Assembly (NCBI RefSeq): GCF_017255185.1
Contig: NZ_JAFKCZ010000017.1
Location: 39,737-103,736 of the forward strand
DNA: 64,000 nt
Source of the DNA: Parahaliea mediterranea
GTDB taxonomy: Bacteria; Pseudomonadota; Gammaproteobacteria; Pseudomonadales; Halieaceae
Direction of reading: 5' to 3'
Part shown: positions 30,722-41,659 of the stretch, piece after piece
Position numbering within the stretch: position 1 is the first letter of the stretch
How the letters are laid out: each line of letters opens with the position of its first letter
Translations under genes and position numbers: made by a program
Notes under the pieces: model-generated
Database searches by the model: none
What the model was told of the DNA's origin: nothing
The model's input: the letters and a program-made list of their open reading frames with translations, nothing else

Positions 30722-32229
30722 CGCGCAAACCGCTGTCCAACGAATCCGACTGGACCTTCGAGCTGTTGCAGGTCTACGAGCGCGAGATCGCGCGCATCGC
30801 GGGTGACTTCGGCCTCGATACCTATCCCAACCAGATCGAGATCATCAATTCCGAGCAGATGATGGACGCCTACGCCTCGTCGGCGATGCCCATCAACTAC
30901 CACCACTGGAGTTTCGGCAAGCACTTTCTCGGCGTGCAGAATAACTACAAGCGCGGGCGCATGGGCCTGGCCTACGAGATCGTGTTCAACTCCAACCCCT
31001 GTATCGCCTACCTGATGGAGGAGAACACCCTGACCATGCAGGCCCTGGTCATGGCCCACGCCAGCTACGGTCACAACTCCTTCTTCAAGAACAACTACCT
31101 GTTCAGGACCTGGACGGACGCCGAGTCGATCATCGATTACATGGTGTTCGCGCGCAACTACATCGCCGAGTGCGAGCAGCGTCACGGCATCAGCGAGGTG
31201 GAGGAAACCCTCGACGCCTGTCACGCCTTGATGAACCACGGTGTCGATCGCTACAAGCGTCCCTACCCGCTGTCGCTGGAGGAGGAGCGCCAGCGGCGCG
31301 AGGAGCGCGAGGTCATCCTGCAACAGCAGGTCAACGAGCTGTGGAAGACGCTGCCGGTGCCGCAGTCGGCGGCACAGGAGCGGGAGCACCGGCGCTTTCC
31401 CGAGGAGCCCCAGGAAAACATCCTGTACTTCCTGGAGAAGAACGCGCCGCTGCTGGAGCCCTGGCAGCGGGAAGTGATCCGCATCGTGCGCAAGGTGTCC
31501 CAGTACCTCTACCCGCAGCGCCAGACCAAGGTGATGAACGAGGGCTGGGCCTGTTTCTGGCACTTCCATATCCTGCACCAGATGTACCGCGAGGGCCTGG
31601 TGACCGACGGCTTCATGATGGAGTTCCTGCAGTATCACACCGCGGTGGTTTACCAGCCGCCGTTCAATTCCCCGTACTACAGCGGTATCAATCCCTATAC
31701 CCTGGGCTACGGAATGATGCAGGACTTGCGCCGGATCAGCGAGAACCCCACGGCGGAGGACCGGCAGTGGTTTCCCGACATCGCCGGCGCGCCCTGGCAG
31801 GAGACCATGGACTTCGCCATGCGCGACTTCAAGGACGAGAGTTTTATCCTCCAGTTCCTGTCGCCCAAGATGATTCGCGAGTTGAAGCTGTTCTCGGTGC
31901 TGGACGACGCCGACCGGGACTACCTCGAAGTGACCGCGATCCACGACGAGTGGGGTTACCAGACGGTCCGCGAGTCCCTCTCGGCCAACTACGACCTGGG
32001 CAATCTCGAACCGTATATCCAGGTTTACAATGTCAACGTGCGCGGCGACCGCGCCCTGACCCTGCGCCATGAGATGCACCGGGGCCGGCCGCTGGAAGCC
32101 GACAGCGCGGTGGAGGTGGTCAAGCACCTGCAGCGTCTGTGGGGCTTTGACGTGGTGTTGGAATCGGTGATGGACGGCGAGGTCAAATCGCGCATCGCGC
32201 ACAGCGAACTCGGTGCCGCGCCGGACTAA
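30718..32229 (+). CDS. SpoVR family protein (YcgB-like)
   Basis: A 503-residue protein with the SpoVR signature [51 protein letters not shown], and a C-terminal [22 protein letters not shown]. subtilis SpoVR affects spore cortex; in non-sporing proteobacteria it is routinely co-encoded with PrkA/YeaH and its biochemistry is unknown. The His-rich motifs suggest metal binding (inference). Confidence 0.93.
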   Translation: MTRKPLSNESDWTFELLQVYEREIARIAGDFGLDTYPNQIEIINSEQMMDAYASSAMPINYHHWSFGKHFLGVQNNYKRGRMGLAYEIVFNSNPCIAYLMEENTLTMQALVMAHASYGHNSFFKNNYLFRTWTDAESIIDYMVFARNYIAECEQRHGISEVEETLDACHALMNHGVDRYKRPYPLSLEEERQRREEREVILQQQVNELWKTLPVPQSAAQEREHRRFPEEPQENILYFLEKNAPLLEPWQREVIRIVRKVSQYLYPQRQTKVMNEGWACFWHFHILHQMYREGLVTDGFMMEFLQYHTAVVYQPPFNSPYYSGINPYTLGYGMMQDLRRISENPTAEDRQWFPDIAGAPWQETMDFAMRDFKDESFILQFLSPKMIRELKLFSVLDDADRDYLEVTAIHDEWGYQTVRESLSANYDLGNLEPYIQVYNVNVRGDRALTLRHEMHRGRPLEADSAVEVVKHLQRLWGFDVVLESVMDGEVKSRIAHSELGAAPD

Positions 32230-32242
32230 ACGGCGCCAAGGC

Positions 32243-32270
32243 TTGCCCGGCGTGGCTGTCGCGTTACAAT
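32243..32270 (+). promoter_or_regulatory. Candidate promoter for the PLD lipoprotein
   Basis: TTGCCC (32243-32248) and TACAAT (32265-32270) are spaced by 16 bases in the 90-base gap after spoVR. Confidence 0.5.
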
Positions 32271-32319
32271 CGGCGGCAGGTCATCATAAATTCCAACAAA
32301 CCGTAAAGAGGCCGTTCGC

Positions 32320-33897
32320 ATGCCGACAGGGATTCCTGCGTCACCGGGAAGCAGCTTGTTCCGGGCCCTGGCCGCCGCATTACTGTTGTTTGCGGCCTCG
32401 GGTTGTGTCGGCGTGCCAGACGCCGGCAGCTTCAGCAAGCCCGATTCCCACGCCCTGACCGATACCGGGGACACCCGCCTGGCGCGAGCGATAAGCGCAG
32501 CCCATGGCGACGAGCTGCCGCAATCCGGGTTTGTGCCCCTGGGCGATGGCATGGCCGCCTTTGTCGCGCGCATGGCGCTGATCGCCACCGCCGAGCGCAG
32601 CCTCGACGTGCAGTACTACATCTGGCACGGCGACACCAGCGGCATCCTGCTGGTCGACCAATTGCTCAAGGCCGCCGATCGCGGCGTGCGCGTGCGCCTG
32701 CTGCTGGACGACCTCGACACCGCGGGCAAGGACGCCTTCCTGGCCCAGCTGGACGCCCACCCGAACGTCGAGGTGCGGCTCTACAATCCCTTCGGTTACC
32801 GCGGCGTGCGCGCACTGGGCTTCCTCGGCGATCTGAAACGCCTCAATCACCGCATGCACAACAAGTCGCTGACCGCCGACAACCAGGCGACCATTGTCGG
32901 CGGCCGCAATATCGGCAACGAGTATTTCAATGCCGTGGCCCATATCACCTTCGCCGATCTCGACGTGCTGGGTATCGGGCCGGTGGTGGGCAAGGTGTCC
33001 GGCATGTTCGACCTGTACTGGAACAGTGACATGGTCGTACCGGTGTCGGGCTTCGTCGGCGAGGGAGATATCACGCGCGAAGGCCTGCGCGCGGCGCGAG
33101 CGGGCTTTGATCGGCGGGTGGACGAGCAATTGGCCTCGGACTACGTGCGCGCGGTGCGGGAGTCGCCGGTGCTCAACAAGCTACGCTTTGTGGAACTGCC
33201 CGTGTATTGGGGCGACGCCACCCTGATCTACGACGACCCGGAAAAGGTTTACCACCAGAAGATCAGCGAGGATACCCACCTGATACCCAAGCTGGCGCCG
33301 CTGTTGAACGACGCCGGGAGGGAAGTGTTGGTGGTCTCGCCCTATTTTGTACCGGGGGACAAAATGGTCGACTTCTTCGCCTCTCTGGTGGCCCGGGGCG
33401 TGCGGGTGCGCATTCTCACCAACTCCCTGGCGGCCAATGACGTGGGCCTGGTACACGCCGGCTACATGCGCTACCGCGAGGACCTAATCGGCGCCGGTGT
33501 TGAGCTGTATGAATTCAAACCCTCTCCGTCCCAGGTGGTACGCAATAAAAGCTGGACCGGCTCCTCGGCGGCCAGCCTGCACGCCAAGACCATGGGCGCC
33601 GACGGCGAACGCCTGTTTGTCGGCTCCTTCAACCTGGACCCGCGATCGGTCGCGCTGAACACTGAAATGGGCGTGTTGATCGACAACCCCACGCTGGCGC
33701 GCCAACTGTCGCGGAGTTTTGAACAGGCGGTTGGCGAGCAGGCCTATCAGGTGGTGCTGGAGGGCGGCGAGCTGCGCTGGATCGACACCAACCCAGAAGG
33801 CGGGCCCCGGGAGTACGATATCGAGCCTCAGACCACCTGGTGGCAACGCTTCGCCGCGGGCGCGCTGTCCCTGGTCGTACCCGAGCGCCTGCTGTAG
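32320..33897 (+). CDS. Phospholipase D-family lipoprotein (cardiolipin-synthase-like)
   Basis: A 525-residue protein with an N-terminal signal ending in the lipobox AASGC (~residue 28). It has two complete HxKx4D motifs: HNKSLTAD in the first half (~183-190) and HAKTMGAD in the second (~423-430). Each is followed by the usual Gly/Asn segment (GGRNIGNEY and GSFNLDPRS). The architecture matches ClsC-type or other PLD-superfamily phosphatidyltransferases; the substrate cannot be told from sequence. It likely faces the periplasm on a membrane anchor. Confidence 0.88.
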   Translation: MPTGIPASPGSSLFRALAAALLLFAASGCVGVPDAGSFSKPDSHALTDTGDTRLARAISAAHGDELPQSGFVPLGDGMAAFVARMALIATAERSLDVQYYIWHGDTSGILLVDQLLKAADRGVRVRLLLDDLDTAGKDAFLAQLDAHPNVEVRLYNPFGYRGVRALGFLGDLKRLNHRMHNKSLTADNQATIVGGRNIGNEYFNAVAHITFADLDVLGIGPVVGKVSGMFDLYWNSDMVVPVSGFVGEGDITREGLRAARAGFDRRVDEQLASDYVRAVRESPVLNKLRFVELPVYWGDATLIYDDPEKVYHQKISEDTHLIPKLAPLLNDAGREVLVVSPYFVPGDKMVDFFASLVARGVRVRILTNSLAANDVGLVHAGYMRYREDLIGAGVELYEFKPSPSQVVRNKSWTGSSAASLHAKTMGADGERLFVGSFNLDPRSVALNTEMGVLIDNPTLARQLSRSFEQAVGEQAYQVVLEGGELRWIDTNPEGGPREYDIEPQTTWWQRFAAGALSLVVPERLL

Positions 33898-33911
33898 GCA
33901 GCCCGGCCTCG

Positions 33912-35432
33912 ATGAAGCCGCCGCGCGTACTGTGTCTCTTGCTGTTGATGCTGCCGCTGTCCGCGGTGGCGGGCGTGGACGCCTGGATCGACGACGCCAT
34001 GGCGCCGGTGACCCGCGCGCTGTCGGCGCTGGTGTTTTTCGAAGTCCCCCTGTTCGGCGCCAGGCTGCCGCTGGTGGTGCTGTGGCTGGTCGCCGCGGCC
34101 CTGTTTTTTACCCTGTACTTCGGCTTTCTCAACCTGCGCGGCCTGCCCCATGCCTTGCGCATCGTGCGCGGGGCCTACCACGACCCGGAACACACCGGCG
34201 AGGTCACGCACTTCCAGGCCCTGGCCACCGCGGTGTCCGGCACCGTGGGCATCGGCAATATCGGCGGCGTGGCGGTGGCGGTCTCGGTGGGCGGTCCCGG
34301 CGCCGCGCTGTGGATGATCGTGGCGGGGTTGCTGGGGATGTCGACCAAGTTTGTCGAGTGCACCCTGGGCACCCTGTACCGGCGCGAGAACCCGGACGGC
34401 TCGGTGTCCGGCGGCCCGATGTACTATCTCGAACGCGGCTTCGCCGAAAAGGGCAGGGCGGCGCTCGGCCGCTGGCTCGGCCGTTTCTACGCCCTGGGAA
34501 TCGTCATCGGCTGCATGGGTATCGGCAACATGTTCCAGGCCAACCAGGCCTACGTGCAGGTGGTGAACGTGACCGGGGGCTTCGGCGGCAGCTGGTTTGG
34601 CGACAAGGGCTGGCTGTTCGGCCTGGTGCTGGCGGCGCTGGTCGCGTTGGTCATTATCGGCGGCATACGCAGCATCGCGCGCGTGACCGGCAAGGTGGTG
34701 CCCTTCATGGCTCTCTTCTACTGCGCCGGGGCCCTGTTGATCCTGTTCATGAACCGCGAGGCCTTGCCCTTTGCTTTTCACGCCATGGTTGACGGCGCCT
34801 TCAATGCCCCGGGGATGGCCGGCGGCGCGCTCGGGGTGATGGTTATCGGCTTCCAGCGCGCGGTGTTCTCCAACGAGGCGGGTATCGGCTCCGCGGCCAT
34901 TGCCCACTCGGCGGTGCAGACCAACGACCCGGTGACAGAGGGCTATGTGTCGCTGCTGGAGCCCTTCATCGATACCGTGATCATCAGCACCATGACCGCG
35001 CTGGTGATCATTACCACCCTCTACTACGTGCCCGGATTCACCGAGGGCATGGGCGGTATCGAGATGACCTCGCGGGCCTTCGAGCGCAACGTGGCCTGGT
35101 CGCCGTACTTCATCGCGGTGGCGGGTTTCCTGTTCGCCTTCTCCACCATGATCGCCTGGTCCTATTACGGCCTCAAGGGCTGGACCTACCTGGTGGGCGA
35201 GGGGCGCGCGGCGGAAGCGGGTTTCAAGCTGGTGTTCTGCCTGTTCGTGGTTGTCGGTTCCAGCATCCAGCTCGGCTCCATTCTCGATTTCTCCGATGCC
35301 CTGGTGTTCCTGATCTGCGTGCCCAATATCATCGGTCTCTACCTGCTGGCCCCGGTGGCCAGGCGGGAGCTGGCCCGGCACGACCGCAAGGCGCGCCGGA
35401 TCGCGGCGGAACGGGCACCGGGTAGCAGCTGA
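33912..35432 (+). CDS. Sodium:alanine/glycine symporter family (AGCS) protein
   Basis: A 506-residue integral membrane protein with about eleven hydrophobic segments, starting at ATG 33912, 15 bases after the PLD stop. AGCS signatures include TVSGTVGIGNIGGVAVA, GMSTKFVECTLG, SGGPMYYLERGF, AVFSNEAGIGSAAIAHSA and WSYYGLKGW. The N-terminal leader (MKPPRVLCLLLLMLPLSAVAG) looks like a cleavable signal, unusual for many family members. The expected role is sodium-driven uptake of alanine or glycine. Confidence 0.9.
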   Translation: MKPPRVLCLLLLMLPLSAVAGVDAWIDDAMAPVTRALSALVFFEVPLFGARLPLVVLWLVAAALFFTLYFGFLNLRGLPHALRIVRGAYHDPEHTGEVTHFQALATAVSGTVGIGNIGGVAVAVSVGGPGAALWMIVAGLLGMSTKFVECTLGTLYRRENPDGSVSGGPMYYLERGFAEKGRAALGRWLGRFYALGIVIGCMGIGNMFQANQAYVQVVNVTGGFGGSWFGDKGWLFGLVLAALVALVIIGGIRSIARVTGKVVPFMALFYCAGALLILFMNREALPFAFHAMVDGAFNAPGMAGGALGVMVIGFQRAVFSNEAGIGSAAIAHSAVQTNDPVTEGYVSLLEPFIDTVIISTMTALVIITTLYYVPGFTEGMGGIEMTSRAFERNVAWSPYFIAVAGFLFAFSTMIAWSYYGLKGWTYLVGEGRAAEAGFKLVFCLFVVVGSSIQLGSILDFSDALVFLICVPNIIGLYLLAPVARRELARHDRKARRIAAERAPGSS

Positions 35433-35557
35433 CGGGCCGGCGCGCAAGCGTTGCATATTGGCGTCCAGTGTAGAGACTATTCACTGTTGGAGAACGTCTC
35501 ACCCGTGGAGAGCCTCGATCGATCCCGGCGAAAATCATAGCAATAAGGAACCCCCCT

Positions 35558-37291
35558 ATGTCCCCAAGCAGATTCACACGGTGCCTGGCGCGCCACCTGA
35601 GTACCGCCACTGCCCTGGCGGGCCTTTGCGCGGCGACGGGCGCGATCGCCGCCCCGGACGCCGCCGACCGGGTCTATCGCGGTGGCACGGTCATTACCCT
35701 GGACGAGGCCGTGCCCCGGGCCACGGCGGTGGCGATCAGCGGCGACCGGATTGTCGCGGTGGGTAGCGACGCCATGGTCGGTGCCCATATAGGCAGCGAC
35801 ACCGTGGTCACCGACCTGGGCGGCAACACCGTGGTTCCGGGCTTTATCGACAGCCACAGCCACCTGGTATTCCAGGGCATGACGCTGGCGCGCTTTGTCG
35901 ATCTCAACGCGCCGCCGATCGGGGATGTGCGCAGTATCGACCAGCTGGTCAAGCGGCTGCGGGCCCGCGCCGCCGATACCCCCCAGGGGGAGTGGGTCAT
36001 TGGATTCGGTTACGACGATACCCTGGTCGCGGAACATCGCCATCCGACCCGCGAGGACCTGGACCGGGTATCCACCGAGCATCCGGTCTGGGTCAATCAC
36101 GTGTCCGGCCACATGGGCGTGGGTAATAGCCTGGCCCTCACGGCGGGCGGACTCAACGCCGACAGCCCGGACCCCGAGGGCGGAGTGATTCACCGCGACC
36201 CCGACACCGGGGAGCCCACCGGCCTGCTGGAAGAGTCCGCCGCCATGGGGCCGGTGTTGATGAAGGCCTTCGCCTCGATCGGGCCCGAGGACCTGCTCGC
36301 GGCCGTCGACGCGGCGGTGACCGACTATCTCAGCAAGGGGGTTACCACCGCCCAGGATGGCGCCGCCAGCGCCGAGACCCTGGAGGGCCTGGCCTATGCC
36401 CGCAGCCAGGGCTTGTTGCGGACCCGGGTGGTGGCTTACCCGACGATTGATGTGACGCTCAAGCAATTGGAGGGCGAGTACCAGTGGCCCTTCGAGGACG
36501 ACGGCTTTCTGAAGCTGGGCGCCACCAAGCTGTTCAGCGACGGTTCCATCCAGGGCTATACCGGCTACCTGACGCATCCCTACCACGTGCCGAGGGACAC
36601 GGCGAAGCCGGATTACCGCGGGTATCCGCAGACCGCGAGGGACAAGCTGGCGGAGCAGGTCATGGCGGTGCATCGCAGCGGCGGGCAGATCGCGGTGCAC
36701 GGCAACGGCGACGCGGCGATCGACGACATCCTCCACGCCTTTGAGCGGGCCCAGGCCGCGGCGCCCCGCGAGGACGCCCGGCCGGTGCTCATTCACGCGC
36801 AGATGGCGCGGGAGGACCAGCTCGACAAGATGGCTGAACTGGGGGTGATTCCCTCCATGTTCAATATGCACACCTATTACTGGGGCGACCGGCACCGGGA
36901 CATTTTCATCGGTCCCGAGCGCGCCGCGCGCATCAGCCCGGCGCGCTCCGCGGAGCGGCGGGGCATTCCCTTCACCTTCCACGCCGACACCCCGGTGGTG
37001 CCCATGGAGCCGCTGCGCATGCTCTGGTCCGGCGTGACCCGCCAGACCTCCGGCGGCGAGGTGCTCGGCCCGGAACAGCGGGTGAGCGCGGAGCGCGCCC
37101 TGCGGGCCCTGACCATCGACGTCGCCCGCCAGTACTTCGACGAGGACGACAAGGGTTCGATCGCGGTCGGCAAGCTGGCGGACCTGGTGGTTCTCGACGG
37201 CAATCCCCTCACCGTGGCCCCCGATGACATCCTGGCGATCGGGGTCGTGCAGACGCTGGTCGGCGGCGAGGTGGCCTACCAGCGCGACTGA
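35558..37291 (+). CDS. YtcJ-like amidohydrolase, exported
   Basis: A 577-residue amidohydrolase. A signal peptide is likely (~1-31, ending GAIA-AP). The metal-binding GFIDSHSHLVFQGM (~90-103), a second His in IAVHGNGDAAIDDI, VLIHAQM, and the late FTFHADTPVVPM are present, and the C-terminus returns to the small beta-domain (IAVGKLADLVVLDGNPL). Such proteins hydrolyse amide or cyclic amide bonds; the substrate is unknown. It is separated by 125 bases from the symporter, and no clear promoter was identified. Confidence 0.88.
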   Translation: MSPSRFTRCLARHLSTATALAGLCAATGAIAAPDAADRVYRGGTVITLDEAVPRATAVAISGDRIVAVGSDAMVGAHIGSDTVVTDLGGNTVVPGFIDSHSHLVFQGMTLARFVDLNAPPIGDVRSIDQLVKRLRARAADTPQGEWVIGFGYDDTLVAEHRHPTREDLDRVSTEHPVWVNHVSGHMGVGNSLALTAGGLNADSPDPEGGVIHRDPDTGEPTGLLEESAAMGPVLMKAFASIGPEDLLAAVDAAVTDYLSKGVTTAQDGAASAETLEGLAYARSQGLLRTRVVAYPTIDVTLKQLEGEYQWPFEDDGFLKLGATKLFSDGSIQGYTGYLTHPYHVPRDTAKPDYRGYPQTARDKLAEQVMAVHRSGGQIAVHGNGDAAIDDILHAFERAQAAAPREDARPVLIHAQMAREDQLDKMAELGVIPSMFNMHTYYWGDRHRDIFIGPERAARISPARSAERRGIPFTFHADTPVVPMEPLRMLWSGVTRQTSGGEVLGPEQRVSAERALRALTIDVARQYFDEDDKGSIAVGKLADLVVLDGNPLTVAPDDILAIGVVQTLVGGEVAYQRD

Positions 37292-37315
37292 GCGCGGCGC
37301 TCAGTCGCGGTACAC

Positions 37316-38134
<819 letters not shown>

Positions 38135-39226
38135 TCAATCGTGGCGCTCCAGGTGGCCCAGAATGCCACCCGCGACACTGATCGCGTGCAGGCCCAGCGC
38201 GCGCAGCTCGGCGGCGCCGTCCCGGCTGCGCGCCCCGCTCTGGCAGTACAGCGCCAGCGGTTGCGGCAGCTCGCCGCGCGCGGCCGCCGCCAGCAAGCCG
38301 GCCGCGGGAATCGAGGGGTCCCCGAGATTGAACGCGGCGTATTCCTCCGCGGAGCGGATGTCCACCAGGTGCCAGCCCGCGCGGCGCAGCGCCGCCAGGT
38401 CGGCGTGGACCTCGCCGTCCTTGACCCCGTCCGCCTGCACCGCAGGAGCGGGCGCGCCGGGGGTGTCCGGCAGGGCCACCTGTTCCGGCGGCAGGCGGCA
38501 AACACAGGCGGGGTCGAGCGCTAGCGCCAGTTGCCGGGCAGTGCCTTGCAGCGGTGAATTCAGCGCCAGTTGGTCCCCGCCCTGGTGCAGGCCGGCGAGG
38601 TACGCGATGGCCGCGAGGGCCTGGTGGACGCCGGCCAGGCCCGCCACGGGGCCGAGGACACCGCCGGCGCGGCAGTCGCGCACCTGGGCGGGGGGCTGGG
38701 GGTAGAGGCATTCGTAGCAGGGGCCGCCGGGGCGAAACAGCGCGCTCTGGCTGTGGAAGCCGTCGACACTGGCGTAGCACCAGGGCCGCTGCCGGCGCAG
38801 GCAGAGGCGGTTGATCAGCTGCCTGACCGCGTAGCGGTCGCAGCAATCCAGCACCAGGTCGGCGGCGGCCAGCAGGGGCTCGTGGCGGGCCTCGAGCCAG
38901 GTGTCCACGGCCTCCACTTGCACCGCCGGGTTGAGTTCGCGCAGGCGCCCGGCGGCGGCGGCCACTTTCGGTTTGCCGCGGTCGGCGTCGCCAAACAGTA
39001 CCTGCCGGTGGATGTTCGACAGCTCCACCCGGTCGCCGTCGACCAGGGTGAGCCGGCCCACGCCGGCCGCCGCCAGGTACAGGGCCGCGGGGCAGCCGAG
39101 GCCGCCGACACCGACGATGACCACGTGGGCCTCGCGCAGGCGGCGCTGCCCGGCAAGCCCGAATTCCGGCAGCTGCACCTGGCGGGCGTAGCGCTGCCAC
39201 TCCGCGGCGCTGAATTCGCCGCTCAC
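38135..39226 (-). CDS. thiF: ThiF-like adenylyltransferase fused to rhodanese domain
   Basis: A 363-residue E1-like enzyme expected to adenylate the C-terminal glycine of ThiS. The N-terminal Rossmann loop is VGVGGLGCPAALYLAAAGVG, with LVDGDRVELSNIHRQ and the catalytic DCCDRYAVR. The first zinc Cys pair is CYECLYP. The second pair reads CVC instead of the usual CxxC (one residue shorter). The C-terminal rhodanese domain (~255-363) has active-site loop CQSGARS. It starts with GTG overlapping the thiDE stop (GTGA). Lying in the TPP-riboswitch operon, ThiF is favoured over MoeB. Confidence 0.88.
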   Translation of the reverse strand: MSGEFSAAEWQRYARQVQLPEFGLAGQRRLREAHVVIVGVGGLGCPAALYLAAAGVGRLTLVDGDRVELSNIHRQVLFGDADRGKPKVAAAAGRLRELNPAVQVEAVDTWLEARHEPLLAAADLVLDCCDRYAVRQLINRLCLRRQRPWCYASVDGFHSQSALFRPGGPCYECLYPQPPAQVRDCRAGGVLGPVAGLAGVHQALAAIAYLAGLHQGGDQLALNSPLQGTARQLALALDPACVCRLPPEQVALPDTPGAPAPAVQADGVKDGEVHADLAALRRAGWHLVDIRSAEEYAAFNLGDPSIPAAGLLAAAARGELPQPLALYCQSGARSRDGAAELRALGLHAISVAGGILGHLERHD

Positions 39227-40677
39227 CGGTAGTGCCGCCGGAATTGCCGCACCAGTGCCCGGGCGGTGTCCTGGGGGTTGTCACTGCCGGTCAACGCGCT
39301 GATCATGGCCACGCCATCGGCGCCGGCGGCGGCCACCGCGGCGGCGCGCCGGGTATCGATGCCGCCGATGGCCACCAGCGGCCGCCGCCCGACCAGCTGG
39401 CGCCATCGCGCCAGCCCCGCCAAGCCCTGGGGGCGCCAGGGCATGATCTTGCTGGTGGTGGCGTACACCGGGCCGCAGGCGACGTAGGAGGGTTGGTGCG
39501 TGAGGGCGCGGGCCAGTTCCCACAGGCAGTGGGTGCTGATGCCCAGCCGCAGGCCGGCCCGCCGCAGCTCGGGCAGGTCGGCGCCGGCCAGGTCCTCCTG
39601 GCCCAGGTGTACCCCGTAGGCGCCGTGGTCCAGCGCCAGCCGCCAGTGGTCGTTCACGAACAGGCGGGCGTCGAAGGCCCGGGCGATGCGCACCGCCGTC
39701 GCCACTTCCCGCGCCAGCGCGGCTCCCGCCAGGTCCTTGACCCGCAGCTGGATGGTGGTGACGCCACAGGGCAGCAGGCGCTCGAGCCAGGCCGCGCGAT
39801 CGACAACGGGATAGATGCCCAGCGGGCGCGGGCCGCAGTCGGGAAATGCCTCCTGGCGCCCGGGGGTGGGGGCCTGTTCGCCCCGCTCGCCAAAATCCAG
39901 CCGCGGCAGACGCGGCCGGCCCTCCCAGGGCGGCGTGGGCCGCAGCGCGCCCCCCTGTGCCGTCACCGCATAGCCCTGGCGCAGGGCGCGATCGATGCAC
40001 ATCTTCGCCACCACCACGGCGTCCGCGAGACTGTGACCCAGGGCCAGCGCCGCGGCGACCGAGGCGGCCAGGCAGCAGCCGGTGCCGCGCTCGCCGGCGG
40101 CCTCGATACGCGGTCCGGACAGGGTAAAAGCCAGGCCGGGCTGCTCGAAGTGGTCGCGGCAGTCCGCGGAGGCGGCGTGACCGCCCTTGTACAGCACGGC
40201 CGGCGCGGCCCCCGCGGCGGCATTGCCGCGCAGCGCGCGGATCGGTTCGGCCTCCGCCTCGTTGGGCGTAACCAGGGTGGCGACGGGCAGCAGGGCGGTC
40301 AGTATCGCCGTGTGATCGGCGGCAACCAGGTCCTGGCCCAGGCTGTTGCGGGACACCGGATCGAGTACCACCGGCAGTTTGCGACCGCCGACCTGCCGCG
40401 CAATCGAGCGCGCCTGGTCGAGGGAAGCCACCAGTCCGATCTTGATCGCCGCGGGTTCGGCGGCCAGGGCGCAGGCCAGCTGGCTGTCGAAGGTCGCGGC
40501 GTCGATCACCTGCACGGCGGCACCGCCGCGATGCTGGGCGGTGACGGCGGTGACCACCGGCAGGGGGTGGGCGGCAAAGGCTTCGACGCTGCGCATATCG
40601 GTGGCCAGGCCGGTGACCCCGGTGCATTCGCTGCCGCCGATGCAGAGCACCCGCGGTGGCGTCTCGGTATGACTCAC
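39223..40677 (-). CDS. thiDE: ThiD-ThiE fusion: HMP(-P) kinase and thiamine-phosphate synthase
   Basis: A 484-residue bifunctional protein. The N-terminal domain (~1-265) is a ribokinase-like HMP-phosphate kinase with the C-terminal anion hole [16 protein letters not shown], but its first loop ([16 protein letters not shown]) diverges from the usual AGSDSSGGAGIQAD. The C-terminal domain (~283-484) is Thi[38 protein letters not shown] and VAIGGI. The kinase supplies the pyrimidine diphosphate that ThiE joins to the thiazole. It starts with GTG overlapping thiG (GTGA). Confidence 0.9.
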   Translation of the reverse strand: MSHTETPPRVLCIGGSECTGVTGLATDMRSVEAFAAHPLPVVTAVTAQHRGGAAVQVIDAATFDSQLACALAAEPAAIKIGLVASLDQARSIARQVGGRKLPVVLDPVSRNSLGQDLVAADHTAILTALLPVATLVTPNEAEAEPIRALRGNAAAGAAPAVLYKGGHAASADCRDHFEQPGLAFTLSGPRIEAAGERGTGCCLAASVAAALALGHSLADAVVVAKMCIDRALRQGYAVTAQGGALRPTPPWEGRPRLPRLDFGERGEQAPTPGRQEAFPDCGPRPLGIYPVVDRAAWLERLLPCGVTTIQLRVKDLAGAALAREVATAVRIARAFDARLFVNDHWRLALDHGAYGVHLGQEDLAGADLPELRRAGLRLGISTHCLWELARALTHQPSYVACGPVYATTSKIMPWRPQGLAGLARWRQLVGRRPLVAIGGIDTRRAAAVAAAGADGVAMISALTGSDNPQDTARALVRQFRRHYR

Positions 40678-41450
40678 GCGTGCCAAAACGGTTTGCCGAT
40701 ATCCGGTGTGCTGGGCCGGGCCTCGCGGGAGGTCGGCATCAGTCCCGCCTCGAAGCCGCGGCGGCCGGCCTCGACCGCGCTTTTGAAGGCCGAGGCCATG
40801 GCCACCGGGTCCCCGGCGCGGGCGATGGCGCTGTTGAGCAGCACCGCGTCGCAGCCGAGTTCCATGGCGCGCGCCGCGTGGGAGGGCGCGCCGATCCCCG
40901 CGTCGACGATCAGCGTGATATCCGGGTAGCGCCGTCGCAGTTCCGCCAGGCGCGCGGCGTTGTCGATGCCCAGTCCGGAACCGATCGGGGCGCCCCAGGG
41001 CATCAGGATGCGGCAGCCGGCGCCGAGCAGGCGATCGCAGAGCACCAGGTCGTCGGTGCAGTAGGGGAACACTTCGAAGCCCTGGCCCAGCAACTCCCGG
41101 GCCGCCTCCAGCAGGCCGAAGGGGTCGGGTTGCAGGGTGCTGTCGTCGCCGATGACCTCCAGTTTGATCCAGTGGGTGTCGAACAGTTCGCGCGCCATCT
41201 GCGCGGTCACGATGGCCTCTTCTGCGCTGTGGCAACCCGCGGTGTTGGGCAGCACCGCGAGCCGGTCCTGGTTGAGCGCCCGCCAAAAGGCGTTGCCGCT
41301 GCCGCCACCCGCGGTCTGTCGCCGCAGGGACACCGTTACCACCTCGGTGCCGCTGGCGGCGATGGCGTCGCGCATCACTTCGAGGCTGGGGTACTGGGCG
41401 GAGCCCACCAGCAGGCGACTGTGGAACGTGCGCCGGGCGAGTTCAAACAT
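40674..41450 (-). CDS. thiG: Thiazole synthase
   Basis: ThiG forms the thiazole phosphate ring from DXP, dehydroglycine and ThiS-thiocarboxylate. It has 258 residues with [12 protein letters not shown], the Schiff-base lysine in [22 protein letters not shown] and [13 protein letters not shown]. The ATG at 41450 has GGAGG six bases upstream and aligns with the E. coli start; a TTG at 41456 would be the only longer option. The start lies 2 bases after the thiS stop. Confidence 0.95.
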   Translation of the reverse strand: MFELARRTFHSRLLVGSAQYPSLEVMRDAIAASGTEVVTVSLRRQTAGGGSGNAFWRALNQDRLAVLPNTAGCHSAEEAIVTAQMARELFDTHWIKLEVIGDDSTLQPDPFGLLEAARELLGQGFEVFPYCTDDLVLCDRLLGAGCRILMPWGAPIGSGLGIDNAARLAELRRRYPDITLIVDAGIGAPSHAARAMELGCDAVLLNSAIARAGDPVAMASAFKSAVEAGRRGFEAGLMPTSREARPSTPDIGKPFWHA

Positions 41451-41452
41451 TC

Positions 41453-41659
41453 TCAACCTCCCTGCATGGGCGTGACCAGTTCGACCTCGTCGCCCTCGCT
41501 CAGGTGAACGTCGCCGTGCTCGCTGCGCGGGATGAAACGCTGGTTGAGCGCCACCGCGACTGCCGGCTCTTCCGGGGAATGCCAGCGGACCAGTTGCCGT
41601 AGCGTTGTTGCGTCGGCGACCGATGTGCGGCTGCCGTTCAGGGTGATGTGGATGCTCAT
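41453..41659 (-). CDS. thiS: Sulfur carrier protein ThiS
   Basis: A 68-residue ubiquitin-fold carrier ending in QGG, so the C-terminal Gly-Gly required for adenylation and thiocarboxylate formation is intact. MSIHITLNG at the N-terminus and [10 protein letters not shown] at the C-terminus are family-typical. It overlaps the thiO stop (ATGA) and precedes thiG, with the matching E1 (thiF) at the end of the operon. Confidence 0.93.
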   Translation of the reverse strand: MSIHITLNGSRTSVADATTLRQLVRWHSPEEPAVAVALNQRFIPRSEHGDVHLSEGDEVELVTPMQGG

